Part shown: in pieces, positions 1 through 10,600 of the stretch | Layout of the letters: each line of letters opens with the position of its first letter | How positions within the stretch are numbered: position 1 is the first letter of the stretch | IMG/VR virus record: IMGVR_UViG_3300009155_000221 | Span: 1 to 26,264 of that record | DNA: 26,264 bases | Reading direction: 5' to 3' (one strand) | Origin: a virus | Notes under the pieces: model-generated | Database searches by the model: none | The model's input: only the letters and a program-made list of their open reading frames with translations | Told to the model about the DNA's origin: nothing | Translations under genes and position numbers: made by a program

Positions 1-2226
1 AACATTTTTAATTTTTTCTTGAATTTTTGCAGATTTTTGAGCAATTGTTGTTGGCGTATTAGCTGCAGCATTTCCATTAGAATCTGTTACAGTTGTGGTT
101 GTTGAATTAGCAACTGTAAAGTTTGTTGCTGTTCTTGCTGTAATTGTAAAAGTTCCGTTATATCCAGAAGGGGCTAAACCAGAAACCACTACAGTATCTC
201 CAACAGCAAAATTATTATTTGCAGTATATCTAACGCTTCCAGCAGATGGTGTAGACGGAGACACAGCAGTAATTGTTCCACTAAAGGTGGCACCAGCAGC
301 TCCATTTTCAGTAGCTCCTGCAGTTTTATTATCAAAAAGATATTCTGACTTCATTATAAAACCTTTTCGTCTCGTTGAGTCTTTCCAGATATCAGATAGA
401 CCTGCAGGGTGTTCTACAACTTCTGTACCAAATTGTCCTCTACCATGTTGAGCAATAGATGTTCCAGTTTCATCAATCTTTGAATAAATTCTAACTCTTC
501 CTGTTGGATAAATCTTTTTAGCAAATTTAAGTTTTGAAAAATAGTTTGCATATTCTTGAACACTAGAAATCCACACGTCGCCTACTTCTTCAATAGTATA
601 TTCGACAGCATCATATTTAATGATTTCACCGTTAGCATAGAAGTATCCGTTATATCTTGGCATCCAATATACACCTTCGTTTAGGTCAAGAATGTTATTT
701 GTCATAATAAAATCTGCACTAAATGTTATAGAACCACTTGTGCTGTGTTCAGCATTTGTTCTAAATTGTGAACTAGAGATAATCTCAGAAATTTTAACGC
801 CGTTGCCAAAGGCACCAGTGCCACTATTTTTTGTAAGTGTTTGTCCAACAGCAAAATTGGTTGTTGAGCCAGTGGTCAAGGTTACTGTTGTACTTCCAGC
901 TGTAAGAGTAGCTACCAATCCTAACGTTGCTGATTTTGGCTCTGGTACTGCTGTAGACAGGGTTGAATTAAGCGGTATAGCCGTTAGGGCATATCCAGAA
1001 CTTTGGTTATTGACCTGGTTAATACTTTTTGTATTTTGTTCTGGTGGTGCTTCCCAAAGCAGTGTTGGTTGATAAATCCATGTTCTATAATTATCTACGT
1101 TGTATGCTTGCTTAATTTCTGCAATAGACTTTCTAATACTTCTTGCACTATAGTTGATTTTTCCAGCATTATATATATCACTAATTTTAGAATTAATACC
1201 CAAAATATTTGCAAGCTTAGAATTTTTAAATTTAATACTATTGTTTAATCCAGTTGATGATGTGTTGTAATCTTGTGAGCCATAAAGAGCAAAATCTGTA
1301 GAGCGTTGGTCTACTGTTGGCATTGCATATTCTTTACTCATAATAATAAAATTGTTGTATTCATCAAAGAACATCATATGCTGGGTAGATACCGCTAAAT
1401 CTTGTAATACCTGGGCTACGCTTGTTTGTGGTGCAATAAAAAAGTATGGAATAATTGGGTCTTTTGTTCCATCAACTCTTTTAAAAACATAATTAGAAAA
1501 TCCAATTGAATCAAATATTGTTGCAATAGCCCAACTTATGGATACATCTCTCACAAATACTTGTGGTGCTACCATTGACTCAAACATAGTAAACTGGTCA
1601 CGAAGTTGTAGAGTTACGCTTCTATCTGATGCAGAATAATCTGGAAAGCCATCACAGTTCATAGTTTTAATTGGATAATAATAGTCGGAATCATTTACAT
1701 CTACAACAATTTCATATAGCTTAACTTGTAAATTTTTAGCAATAAATTTATTGATAATACTGTTTGTATTGTTTGGATTAAATGCTTGGTCGTAATCAAA
1801 TAAGTTTAGGTCTCCAGTACCTGCTAAAAGTTGACCAACAGGCATACCACTATTTCCTAAATCAGATGCGTGTTTCTTTACGGAAAATCCAGTTGTTTTA
1901 TCTGAAAGGTCTACAGCAAGTCTTGGTGATATCTCAATCAAATCAAATGGAATGTTTCCTTTTGTCATTTCTTCTACAACAATTCTTAAACCTTTTATAT
2001 AATCAAACTCACGGTAAAGACCTGAACCATATGTTGATGGATTTGTTAAATCTTTTGCAAATGGGGTAAATCTATTTACAGTTTCTTCGTGAAGTCTCCA
2101 GCTATATGATGCGGTAACTGGAGAATCATATGTACTGCCATTATAAATATACCATTGTCCAGGAGTTGAAGAACTTGCTCCAACCAAATATCCATATCCA
2201 ACATTGGATGCAACTGGACGACTAGA
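1..2226 (-). CDS. Tail/baseplate protein, continuation after the TAA (partial, runs off the left edge)
   Basis: I translated this frame by hand: it has no stop for 742 codons to the window edge. It opens SSRPVASNVGYGYLVGASSS, then QWYIYNGSTYDS, LYREFDYIKGLRIVVEEM and DLIEISPRLAVDLSDKT, a hub/minor tail protein pattern in actinophages. Later parts include TVALQ-like strands (SVTLQLRDQFTMFESM), SVAQVLQDLAVSTQHMMFFD and YTIEEVGDVWISSVQEYANY. It carries one beta module of a second kind (715-942) and one Ig-like module (61-278). No start codon with a ribosome-binding site fits the beginning of the conserved sequence, so I treat it as the continuation of the upstream frame. The C-terminus is outside the window. 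Confidence 0.8.
61..278 (-). repeat. Ig-like GYNGT module, copy near the left edge
   Basis: About 73 residues beginning TITAVSPSTPSAGSVRYTAN, core AVGDTVVVSGLAPSGYNGTF and FTVANSTTTTVTDSNGNA. The 19-base identity with the third copy of the neighbouring frame suggests recent exchange or duplication. Confidence 0.85.
715..942 (-). repeat. Second type of inserted beta module (single copy)
   Basis: About 75 residues, KSATLGLVATLTAGSTTVTL, then TNFAVGQTLTKNSGTGAFGN and SSSQFRTNAEHSTSGSITF. It resembles the Ig-like family in layout (FAVGQTL matching FAVGDTV) but not in motif, so I keep it separate. Confidence 0.6.
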
Positions 2227-2229
2227 TTA
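2227..2229 (-). other. In-frame TAA splitting one tail protein into two open frames
   Basis: Codons read ...GAT TAT GCT ACA TAA TCT AGT CGT CCA... The frame upstream (517 codons) and downstream (742 codons to the edge) is the same. No ATG with a ribosome-binding site lies near the stop on the downstream side: the first TTG is at 2187 and the first ATG at 1968, both without a convincing Shine-Dalgarno sequence. Confidence 0.75.
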
Positions 2230-3780
2230 TGTAGCATAATCTCCAGCATAATAAAATGTAGTTTCATATCCAGAAGGGATAACAAGACCATATTCAAGCT
2301 CTACATAACCATCTTCTTTAATTATTGGAGTCTCGCCATCATCACGAGTTTGTCCTGGATAAAAATACTCTAAAGTTTGCCATTTATCAGACACAGTAGC
2401 TGTTCCATTGGAATCAGTTACCGTCGCAGTTGTAGCATTAGCAACAACAAAATAACTTGATGTTGCTTCTGTAATTGTTCTTGTTCCGTTATATCCAGAA
2501 GGAGCAAGACCAGTAATTACTACAGTATCTCCAACAGAAAAAGAATTGCTTGCGGTGTAGGTAACATTACCAATAGATGGTTCAGAATGGGTCACTGCGG
2601 TAATTGTTGAATCTAGTGAATCTAATTTTTGGATTGACCAACCTGCTGGAGCTTGTTTGTTATAATCTCCATAAAACTGGTCTCCACTAGCCCCATTACT
2701 CATATCATATGTTCCAATATGAGTTTGCATTTTTACTACAATTCTATTTGCTGGAACAGCTTCTGTATATACAACAAATGGTGCTGCATCATCAATATAA
2801 TATCCATACCCCGATGAATTTGATTCGGAAACACCACGAGCAATATCATCTGAAATAGCTGTTCCATTTTGATTTATTAATGATGTTGTTGATGAATTTA
2901 CAACAGTAAAAGTAGTGCTAGTGCATTCTTCAACACGAAAAGTTCCATTATATTCTGAAGGAGATAGATTACTAATGTGCACAGTTTGATAAGGAACAAA
3001 ATTATTATTTGCAGTGTATGTAACATTACCAGCAGATGGTGTAGACCTAGATACTCCAGTAATTGTTGCACTTAAAACTTCTGTTCTAAAAGATGACCAA
3101 TATTTAAAATTATCATCTTTACTTGCAACATAATATCTTGGTCTTTGTGCCATATGCTCATTACTTGAAGGAATATTTCTTGCAGTTGGAAAAAACATTA
3201 ATTTATTAATTCCAGAACGTGGTCTATTTTTGCCAAAACAATCTTCTAAAGACATTAAAAGTTTTTGCTGCTCATTTCTTGATTGAGAAAAGTATGGTGT
3301 GCCATCATCTTCATATCCACCATCAATGAGTATGTCTGCATATGTTGCATTTGTATAATTATTTGCAGTATCATTAGAACTATATGTTGTTGCAATTGTA
3401 GTAAACGGACTACTAAAATCTGATGGTCTATAACGATAGTTACCAATTTTAGCAATATTATTTGCTAAATTTAAATTCCACTCTGCAAGAACTAAACTTT
3501 GTGTTCTAATTGTAGACTCACTAATAGTATGATTTTTTACTTCATCGTATACTGCAATACCGCCACTAGAATAGGTTCCTGTTTTTGTGCTTGCAATGGT
3601 AAAATTTGAGGATGTTCTTGATGTAATAACTGCATCTGGTATGTTAAAGACTGATGGAGTTATTCCAGAAATATGGACAATATCTCCAGCAACAAAGGTG
3701 TTTGTGGCGGTGTAGACGATTGTAGAGCCGTCCGAGACCGCATTAGTAATAGTTGCTGTCTTTGTTTGTACTGTAAACAT
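2227..3780 (-). CDS. Tail/baseplate protein, N-terminal part (517 residues, ends at an in-frame TAA)
   Basis: Between three Ig-like modules lie segments of an actinophage minor tail protein: RTQSLVLAEWNLNLANNIAK, CFGKNRPRSGINKLMFFPTA, YYIDDAAPFVVYTEAVPANR, IVVKMQTHIGTYD. The modules interrupt what reads as one protein (FRTE then RGVS; IQKLDSLD then DKWQTLEYF). The frame ends in TAA at 2227-2229, but the same frame stays open afterwards for 742 codons with sequence that continues the same domain, so this is probably the front part of a longer tail-tip or hub protein. The start overlaps the preceding stop as TAATG with GAAGAGG upstream. Confidence 0.72.
   Translation of the reverse strand: MFTVQTKTATITNAVSDGSTIVYTATNTFVAGDIVHISGITPSVFNIPDAVITSRTSSNFTIASTKTGTYSSGGIAVYDEVKNHTISESTIRTQSLVLAEWNLNLANNIAKIGNYRYRPSDFSSPFTTIATTYSSNDTANNYTNATYADILIDGGYEDDGTPYFSQSRNEQQKLLMSLEDCFGKNRPRSGINKLMFFPTARNIPSSNEHMAQRPRYYVASKDDNFKYWSSFRTEVLSATITGVSRSTPSAGNVTYTANNNFVPYQTVHISNLSPSEYNGTFRVEECTSTTFTVVNSSTTSLINQNGTAISDDIARGVSESNSSGYGYYIDDAAPFVVYTEAVPANRIVVKMQTHIGTYDMSNGASGDQFYGDYNKQAPAGWSIQKLDSLDSTITAVTHSEPSIGNVTYTASNSFSVGDTVVITGLAPSGYNGTRTITEATSSYFVVANATTATVTDSNGTATVSDKWQTLEYFYPGQTRDDGETPIIKEDGYVELEYGLVIPSGYETTFYYAGDYAT
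2390..2610 (-). repeat. Ig-like GYNGT module, third copy in the tail/baseplate protein
   Basis: About 74 residues beginning STITAVTHSEPSIGNVTYTA, core VGDTVVITGLAPSGYNGTRT and FVVANATTATVTDSNGTA. On the plus strand it shares 19 identical bases (2519-2537) with the copy near the left edge (188-206). Confidence 0.85.
2850..3070 (-). repeat. Ig-like GYNGT module, second copy in the tail/baseplate protein
   Basis: About 74 residues beginning ATITGVSRSTPSAGNVTYTA, core TVHISNLSPSEYNGTF and FTVVNSSTTSLINQNGTA. It separates KYWSSFRTE from ARGVSESNSS. Confidence 0.8.
3542..3758 (-). repeat. Ig-like module, most diverged tail copy, at the N-terminus of the tail/baseplate protein
   Basis: About 72 residues beginning ATITNAVSDGSTIVYTATN, with FVAGDIVHISGITPSVFNIP and NFTIASTKTG. 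It has lost GYNGT (VFNIP) and is best aligned by GDIVHISG. Confidence 0.65.
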
Positions 3781-4676
3781 TATGCCTCTTCCAGGGTCAC
3801 GCTAATGTTCCAAAAATCAAAGTTAGTGCCACCACGTTTTACAACAGAATAAGAAAAGTCTGAAATAAACATTTCTAGTACCTGACTATATTCTGCTAGA
3901 TGTTTATACTTATCTCCAGCATTCTCAAAGTTGGGATATTTGTCGTAGGATAAGTAAACCCAGAAAGAACCTTTGTTGTTTTCATACCAGTCAAGAATTT
4001 CTGCACCACCAGCACCGCCATCAGTTGTGTATTGGAATAAATATGTTCCATAGATATTTGGGTCTGCTGTTTTTACACCACCACTATATCCAGTAGTAGT
4101 TACAGCACCAGTAGCTAGATTAAAATTAGGGTCATTTGAGAATGAACGAGATGGCAGCATATCCCAAGAAACTGATATTTGGAGTTTGTCAGCAGTATGG
4201 TATGAACGCATACGACCATTTACAGTTCTTCTTCTATTTTCAATTCTTTGTTGAGAAAAATCTATTGCACCTCTGTTATCATCGGATAAAATAAGAAAGT
4301 TATTGGGAGTATCATTTGAGTTAATTTCTGTTCCAGTTGGAACGTAGGAAGCTTTTCCAGCAACACCAATAGCATCTGTAACTCCTGCGGTAGTTGTATT
4401 TGTAACAACAAAAAATGTTGGAGTAACTCCAGTAACTGCATATGTTCCATTATATCCAGCTGGAAGAAGTCCATCAATATTGACAAAATCTCCAATAGCA
4501 AAATTATTTGCAGCAGTATATCTTACACTACCAACAGCAGGATTTGATGGAGTAACTGCAGTAATATTTGCTGCTTCTCTTACTGAAAATGTTCCAGAAT
4601 TATCTGCCCATAGCATTGCTTGTGGACGAGAATATTTCTTTCTACCATTTAAATATTCTGCATAATTATCTGCCAT
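3780..4676 (-). CDS. Distal tail/minor tail protein with an inserted Ig-like module
   Basis: The protein has 298 residues. Segments DDNRGAIDFSQQRIENRRR, RMRSYHTADKLQISVSWDML and EILDWYENNKGSFWVYLSYD, plus the closing NFDFWNISVTLEEA, resemble the first minor tail protein after the tape measure gene in actinophages, in the position of the distal tail ring. Residues about 37-109 are an Ig-like module placed between AMLWADNSGTFSVREAAN and SYVPTGTEINSNDTPNNFLI, which read as one continuous domain. The distal tail ring would join the tube to the baseplate. Start and stop both overlap neighbours as TAATG. Confidence 0.72.
   Translation of the reverse strand: MADNYAEYLNGRKKYSRPQAMLWADNSGTFSVREAANITAVTPSNPAVGSVRYTAANNFAIGDFVNIDGLLPAGYNGTYAVTGVTPTFFVVTNTTTAGVTDAIGVAGKASYVPTGTEINSNDTPNNFLILSDDNRGAIDFSQQRIENRRRTVNGRMRSYHTADKLQISVSWDMLPSRSFSNDPNFNLATGAVTTTGYSGGVKTADPNIYGTYLFQYTTDGGAGGAEILDWYENNKGSFWVYLSYDKYPNFENAGDKYKHLAEYSQVLEMFISDFSYSVVKRGGTNFDFWNISVTLEEA
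4350..4570 (-). repeat. Ig-like GYNGT module, copy in the distal tail protein
   Basis: About 73 residues, ITAVTPSNPAVGSVRYTAAN, then AIGDFVNIDGLLPAGYNGTY and FFVVTNTTTAGVTDAIG. It keeps all family landmarks. Confidence 0.8.
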
Positions 4677-7600
4677 TAAATTCTAGTGCTCCTAATTTGT
4701 TGAGAATCAATCTTTTTGATTTCTCTAATAACTGTTCGTGCAATGTCGCTGGCATTTGAATTAGAACCACCAACATTGATATTTACTCCATAACTATTAT
4801 ACACGGAACCATTGTTGTATGTGCCATTATTCATAGCCTTTAGGTTTCCTACGCCATATTCTCTAACTGCCCCAGGGTTCATTACAAACTCCTTATCGTG
4901 AAGTTTTGCAAGTCCACCACCAGCATATCCTGTACGGAACATACCGCCATTTTTAAAGTGAGGAATGTTTACAAGTCCACCGTTTGCAAGTCCTTCGATA
5001 GATGTAAATCCACTAGAAGTTTTAGGCTTTACTTTTCCATTTAAAAATTGTGAAATCATGTCAAGAAGCGGAACATTTTGATTTCTTGTTAAGCCAAGTT
5101 GATTACCAAACATATTTTTTACATAATTTAACATTGGATTGTTATTTTTTTTCATTGTCATAGAACTACCCAAATTTGATTCAATATGTTTTAGTCCATA
5201 TCCAGAATTTGGAACACCAACCAACCAGTTGGTCAAAGCGTCTCCATGTTTATATCCAATATAACCCTTAGATAATAGACCCTGAATGAGTTTGTCATTC
5301 CAAGGCATTTGGTCTAGTTGATTTCCTACGTGTGCTCTCCATTGATTTCCAGAAATATTTGCTTGTTTTTGAATACCAGATTGTGTTCCATGTATTTTTA
5401 TATATTCTTTTGCTAATTTGTTGCTATCAATATATCCTTTTCCAAACAAAGTTTTTAATGCTGCTTTTGGAGTTACGCTCATACCGTGTACTTGATTTCC
5501 AAAACCGCTAAACATCTTATCGGAAATTTCTGGGGTTTGTGCAAAATAAGTTCCTGGTCCATATACCTGACCATTTTCTATTGGAATGTCTTGTGGGTGA
5601 TATAGTTCTTCAATAATGTTATTGCTTCTATGTCTAGCTGTTTTGTTGAAAAATAGTGCAGCAATATTAGGAGGAAGGACGCTAATAAGTTTTGCCAAAG
5701 TTTTTGATGGCATATTGAATCCAAGACCCTGTGCCAATTTTTTATCTACTTTTGTTTCATGCATACTCCAAAGCATTTTTTGAAGAGCTAGATATGGAGA
5801 TTTACTATTTAATAAATCATTAGCTCCAGTTAATGAATTTTTTGCTTGGTTTTTGGCTTGAAGTGATTGTCTTAGAAATTCTCCAAAATTAAAGTTAGAA
5901 GAACCCAAATTCCAAGGAACTAAATTATTTAAGTGGTCTTTACTTAATCCAGCTTGTTGCCATTGAGGAAAATCTGGATGACTCAAAATTCCCTCAGTAA
6001 AATTACTTACACCATTACGTAAAGCATATTTTACTCCTGCCTCTGTTGCCTGAAGACCTGCAAGCTTTGATTGTGAAAATCCTATGCCAGTTTTTGCCAA
6101 AGTGAATGGTGTTGCTCTAACACTGCTATCGCTAGGAATGTCTCCAAATTTACTTCTTGCTGCGTTCCATAACGGAGAGTCATACTTTTTGCCAGCTGGA
6201 AAATTTGTAAATCCTTCAAGTTTTAGGGCTTTTAGATATTCTCCTCCAGTTGCTGGCTTAGATGGATTAAATGCTTTTGCTGTAGCTTTACCTGCTTTAG
6301 CTGCAAGCATTTCAGTCATTTTTGCTGTATAAGCTGCTTTTGCAGCACCAACTTTTCCTGTTGACAGAAGTGCCTTTGCTCCTACAGCTCCTGCTTTGCT
6401 TGCTCCACCAAATCCAGTAAGTGCAAGTGGTGTAAGAATTGCGGTTAGGTAATCAAAAAATCCTCCCTTACCAGAAGCTACATTCATATATGACTCTGCA
6501 GTTGCAAAACCACCCATCACATCTGTTCCATGTGCTCCACCTTGAATGATTGGGTTAGTCAATCCAGCAGCAATATCATTAAGACCAAAACGTTTTTTAC
6601 CAGGAACTTTATGTTCGGACTGTCTAAATCCTGCTAGTCCACCATTAGCAAATTTTTCTGCATGGTTTAGTTTGTCAAGGGTATGAGTTCCAATAGCCTT
6701 TACAGCATTTGCTCTAATAACATATTCACCATTTGAAAGCATGGCAGGTATTGAATCACTTGTTCCGCTACCTGCACCTGTAATGTGTCCACCGTCAGCA
6801 AACTTAAAGTTAGATAGAAGTGTTCCTATAAAATTAGATATTGTTCCCCAAATACCACCAGAACCTACATTTAAAGCAGTTGTTAAAAATGGATTTTTCA
6901 TAATTGAGGCAGCATTATTTTTTGTAATTGTAAGTTGTTCTACAGTCATTCCTTTTATTTTAGTATTCTCGTATGGTTTTGGCTGTTCGTTGCTAATCTC
7001 AGTAAGTTTAGACTGAGCAGAACTTGCTGAACTGTCTAAGTTGTCTTGTTGATTTTGTAATGAACCAGTCTTTGTATCTCTCTGGTCCTGAAGAACATTT
7101 TTCTGTTGTTCTAATGCAACCTTTGCTTCATCTGCTCTAATTTGTTGCATTGCTTGAGCAGCACGGAATACGTCACCTTGAGAAAGGGCATCTGCTAAAT
7201 CAAGTTGTCCTTTTTGTCTATCTGAAATTGATTGATTTAGTGCATCAATTCTTTCAAGTGCAGTGATTCTTTTATCATATAAATCATTAACTGCTGTTTC
7301 TTGTTTTTGAAGATTTTTTTGTTGATTAGTAATTCCAGTAATAACTTTTTGTTGTTTTATTAACTTTGCATGTTTTTCATTTTCAAACTTATCTAAATAT
7401 AAAAGATATTTTTTTGCATCAGCATTTCCTATAGAGACATCGGCAAGAAGTTGGCTACTTAACGCAGCACCCTTCATAGCTAGTTTTAATACTAGTGCCT
7501 TATCTGATAGATTTGATATTAATGCTGCAGCAGTTGAAACTTCTGGACTAACCTCTTTCAATACTTTATTTAGGTAAACAATTCCATCTCCAGGATTTGC

Positions 7601-10600
7601 TTGTTCGGCAGCATTAAAACTTTGCTTAATTTTGCTAAATGATGATTCAAACTCTGTTACAGATATTCTACCTTTTTCAAATTCTTGAGATAATGCGGAA
7701 ACAAATCCACTTAGTTGTGAAGTGTATGCATCTATATTTGCAGAAGCTAGCCAGTTAAGACCAAGCCAATCTCTTTGAGACTGAAGTTCTTTTACCATAC
7801 CATCTGTAATTTCCTTGATACTTTTAGCTAGATTTTGTCTTCCTGTTTCTGTATCTAAGGTTAAATCTTTAAATTTAATAACAACGTTTGTTTTTTGAGC
7901 TTCTTTCTTAATAGCATCAACAATAATTTGTACCTGTTCAGCACCAACACCTTGACCATATAAATCAAGTGCTAGTGATTGCATTGTTATTGCAAATTGC
8001 TTATCTGTTGCTCCACGTAATTTGCTTGCCTGGTCTCCATAAAGAGATTTAAATTGGTCACTTGTTCTAAACTGCTCTGCAAGGCTTGCCTGTTTTCCTG
8101 TTTGACCTTCACCAGCAACAGACAAAGTTCTAATACCAGATAGTTTTGCATCTGTTCCAAAGAATTCATTAACTTTATCTAGTCTATCTTTTGTCATAGA
8201 CAAAGTATCTACAACTGCTTTAGAAATTTCTGCTTGTTTTTTAGCATTTGCTGTAAATATTTCATATGCTGTTGTCGCTACTGTCAGCACAAGACCCAAC
8301 TTTAAAAACATTGGAGCAAGATTTTTAAGTATTGGAAGTAGTTTTTCTACTCCAAATGTAGCAAGTTTTGCTTTTACTCCTTGTGGAATAAAGCTTCTAC
8401 CTACATCGGCAATAAATGCAGCGTTTCCAACATTGGCAATAGTATTTCCAATGTCTCCACCAAGCATACTGCCACCCATACTGGCAGCCATACCTGCTCC
8501 ACCAAGAACACCTCTTCTGGAAAGGAATGAACCAACTTTTCCAAATCTACTTGTTTTCTTGGATGCAGGTGTTTCCCTTGTTGCTGCAGCTATTTCATCT
8601 TTGGTGGCAAAACGTTTTCCATTATTATAACGAACATATTCTTTACCATTTTTATCGACACCAGTGGTTTTTGTAATTCCATTACCAAGTTGTTCCGTTA
8701 CAGCAATTGTTGGTGTTGGTTTTGTTTTTGCTGCAGCTTTATTTGCATCACGCTTTGTTCTAGTTCCTTTTTTTGTTTCGGCAGTCTCTGCATTGATAGC
8801 AGATGTATTCTTTTTAATAGCCGTAGTTTGTCTCTTTTTTTCTTTATTTTGAGAGTTATCAATTTTTGCCTTTTGCTCTTCTAATGCCTTGTCATCAAGC
8901 TTAGGGTTAAGTCTTATTTTGCCTCCAGCTTTAGCTCCTTCAATAAACCCTCCAGCTTTTCCACCAACTTTTAGTCTTTCTCTAAGTCCAGCAGAAGCTA
9001 TCCTTGTTCCAGGAGTTGGTCTATCAGTATTTTGATAAAAAGATTGCAAAGCTTTTATACCAGATTCAGTTGTTGGATATACTGCTCCACCAACTCTTCT
9101 TGGGTCCATTTTTTTCAATTCTTTTACTAAGGTTTTTTCATCTAGCCCAGACTGTGCAGCCATTTTTGCAATAATTTTTTTATCTTTTAAGATATCTCCA
9201 ACAGCACTTGTTTTTCCGTCTCTGCTAATTCTTCCTTCTACGGCATCTGCAAATACTTGATTTAGTGCTCTATGGTCTGGTAAAACTGTTTTAGATGTAA
9301 AGGTTTTATCGTCACCCATTGACGATATATGGGTACTGTCTACTGGTCCAGCTTTTCCAAATCCATATTTTGCTAAAAAGTTGCTTCTTGCTTTTTTGTC
9401 TTCTGTATCTACTAATCCTCTAGCATCTGCTTCTGCAATCACTTGTTTTTTAATGGCTGCTTGTTCTTCTTTTTGACCAAACCAACCAGCCTCAAACAAT
9501 GCTCTAACTTGCTCTATGATTGTTTTTGGAGCCGCCCTTACTTTTTGACGAGCATCCATCTTTCCTTTATTAAATCCTGGAATTTTTCCAGCAATCATTC
9601 CCTTAATAAAACCACGATATTTTTGTGCTGGTCCTGCAGGAATAACTGCTTCACCTGGAGCAAGCATTGCTGGAACAATATCTCCAGCACCTTTAGGACC
9701 AGGAACACTAAAAATACCACTAGCGTATTTTTTAGGTGCTGCTTTAGCCTTTCCTTTTCCTCCACCTGCAGCAACACCACTAAATGCAACTTGTGCAGAA
9801 ATAGCTTTTTCATATTGTGCTGCTAGATTTGCTACTGCTTTTGCTTCTACAGTAAATGATTGTGTAAGTTTATTGTGTACCTGGTCTAATGAGGCAGCAA
9901 CTGCAGCAGCTTCAATTTGCTGTTGTGTCATATAGTTAGTAGTTTCACCAAGAACCTGTGATGCAGTAGTTGTTTTATTAAATATACTCTTTACAAAAGA
10001 GAAACCTTTGATAAGGTTAGCAACACCGTTAGCAATCAAACCAAATGTCATAAGCATGATTGGTCCAAGACCAGCAATAACACCTGTAGTTGTAATAATA
10101 AATTGCTTTACTCCGCCATCAAGATTATTGAATGATTTAAGAACATCTGTACCGAATTTAATAAGTGGTGTAACAGCTTTAATAAATTCTTCACCAACAG
10201 GGGCAAGTTCTTTTTTAAAGTCAGCTACTGCTTTTTGGAATTTATACATTGGTGATGATGAAATACGATTAAGCTCTCGTTGAGCAAGAATTCCAAGTTC
10301 TGCAGATGATTGTTTAGTTAGTTCTAGAACTCTTGCTGCTTGGCTACCGTCTTTAATTACGTTTTGGAACAATGTAGATAGACGTGAGAATTGGAACTTG
10401 CCAAACAGTTGCTCAATAGCACGAGCACGATTTAGAGGGTCTAGTGTATCTAGTGCTTTTGCAAAGTCAATAACAAGATTTTTTACATCTCCTTTATTTT
10501 TTTCAACAATGCTTGAAATATTAATTCCAAAACCTTCAAGCATTTTGCTTGCTTTGTTAGTTGGATTAATGAGAGATGCAAGACCAGACTTTAGAGCGTT

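Noticed and set aside
95-451. Plus-strand open frames opposite the Ig-like modules (for example here and at 24020-24214 and 4480-4665)
   Set aside because: They are mirror readings of the repeats on the minus strand, similar to each other only because the repeats are; they have no ribosome-binding sites and lie entirely opposite real genes.
2227-2229. Reassignment of TAA as a sense codon in this phage
   Set aside because: Several other genes end with TAA at natural places, often overlapping the next ATG as TAATG, so TAA works as a stop here.
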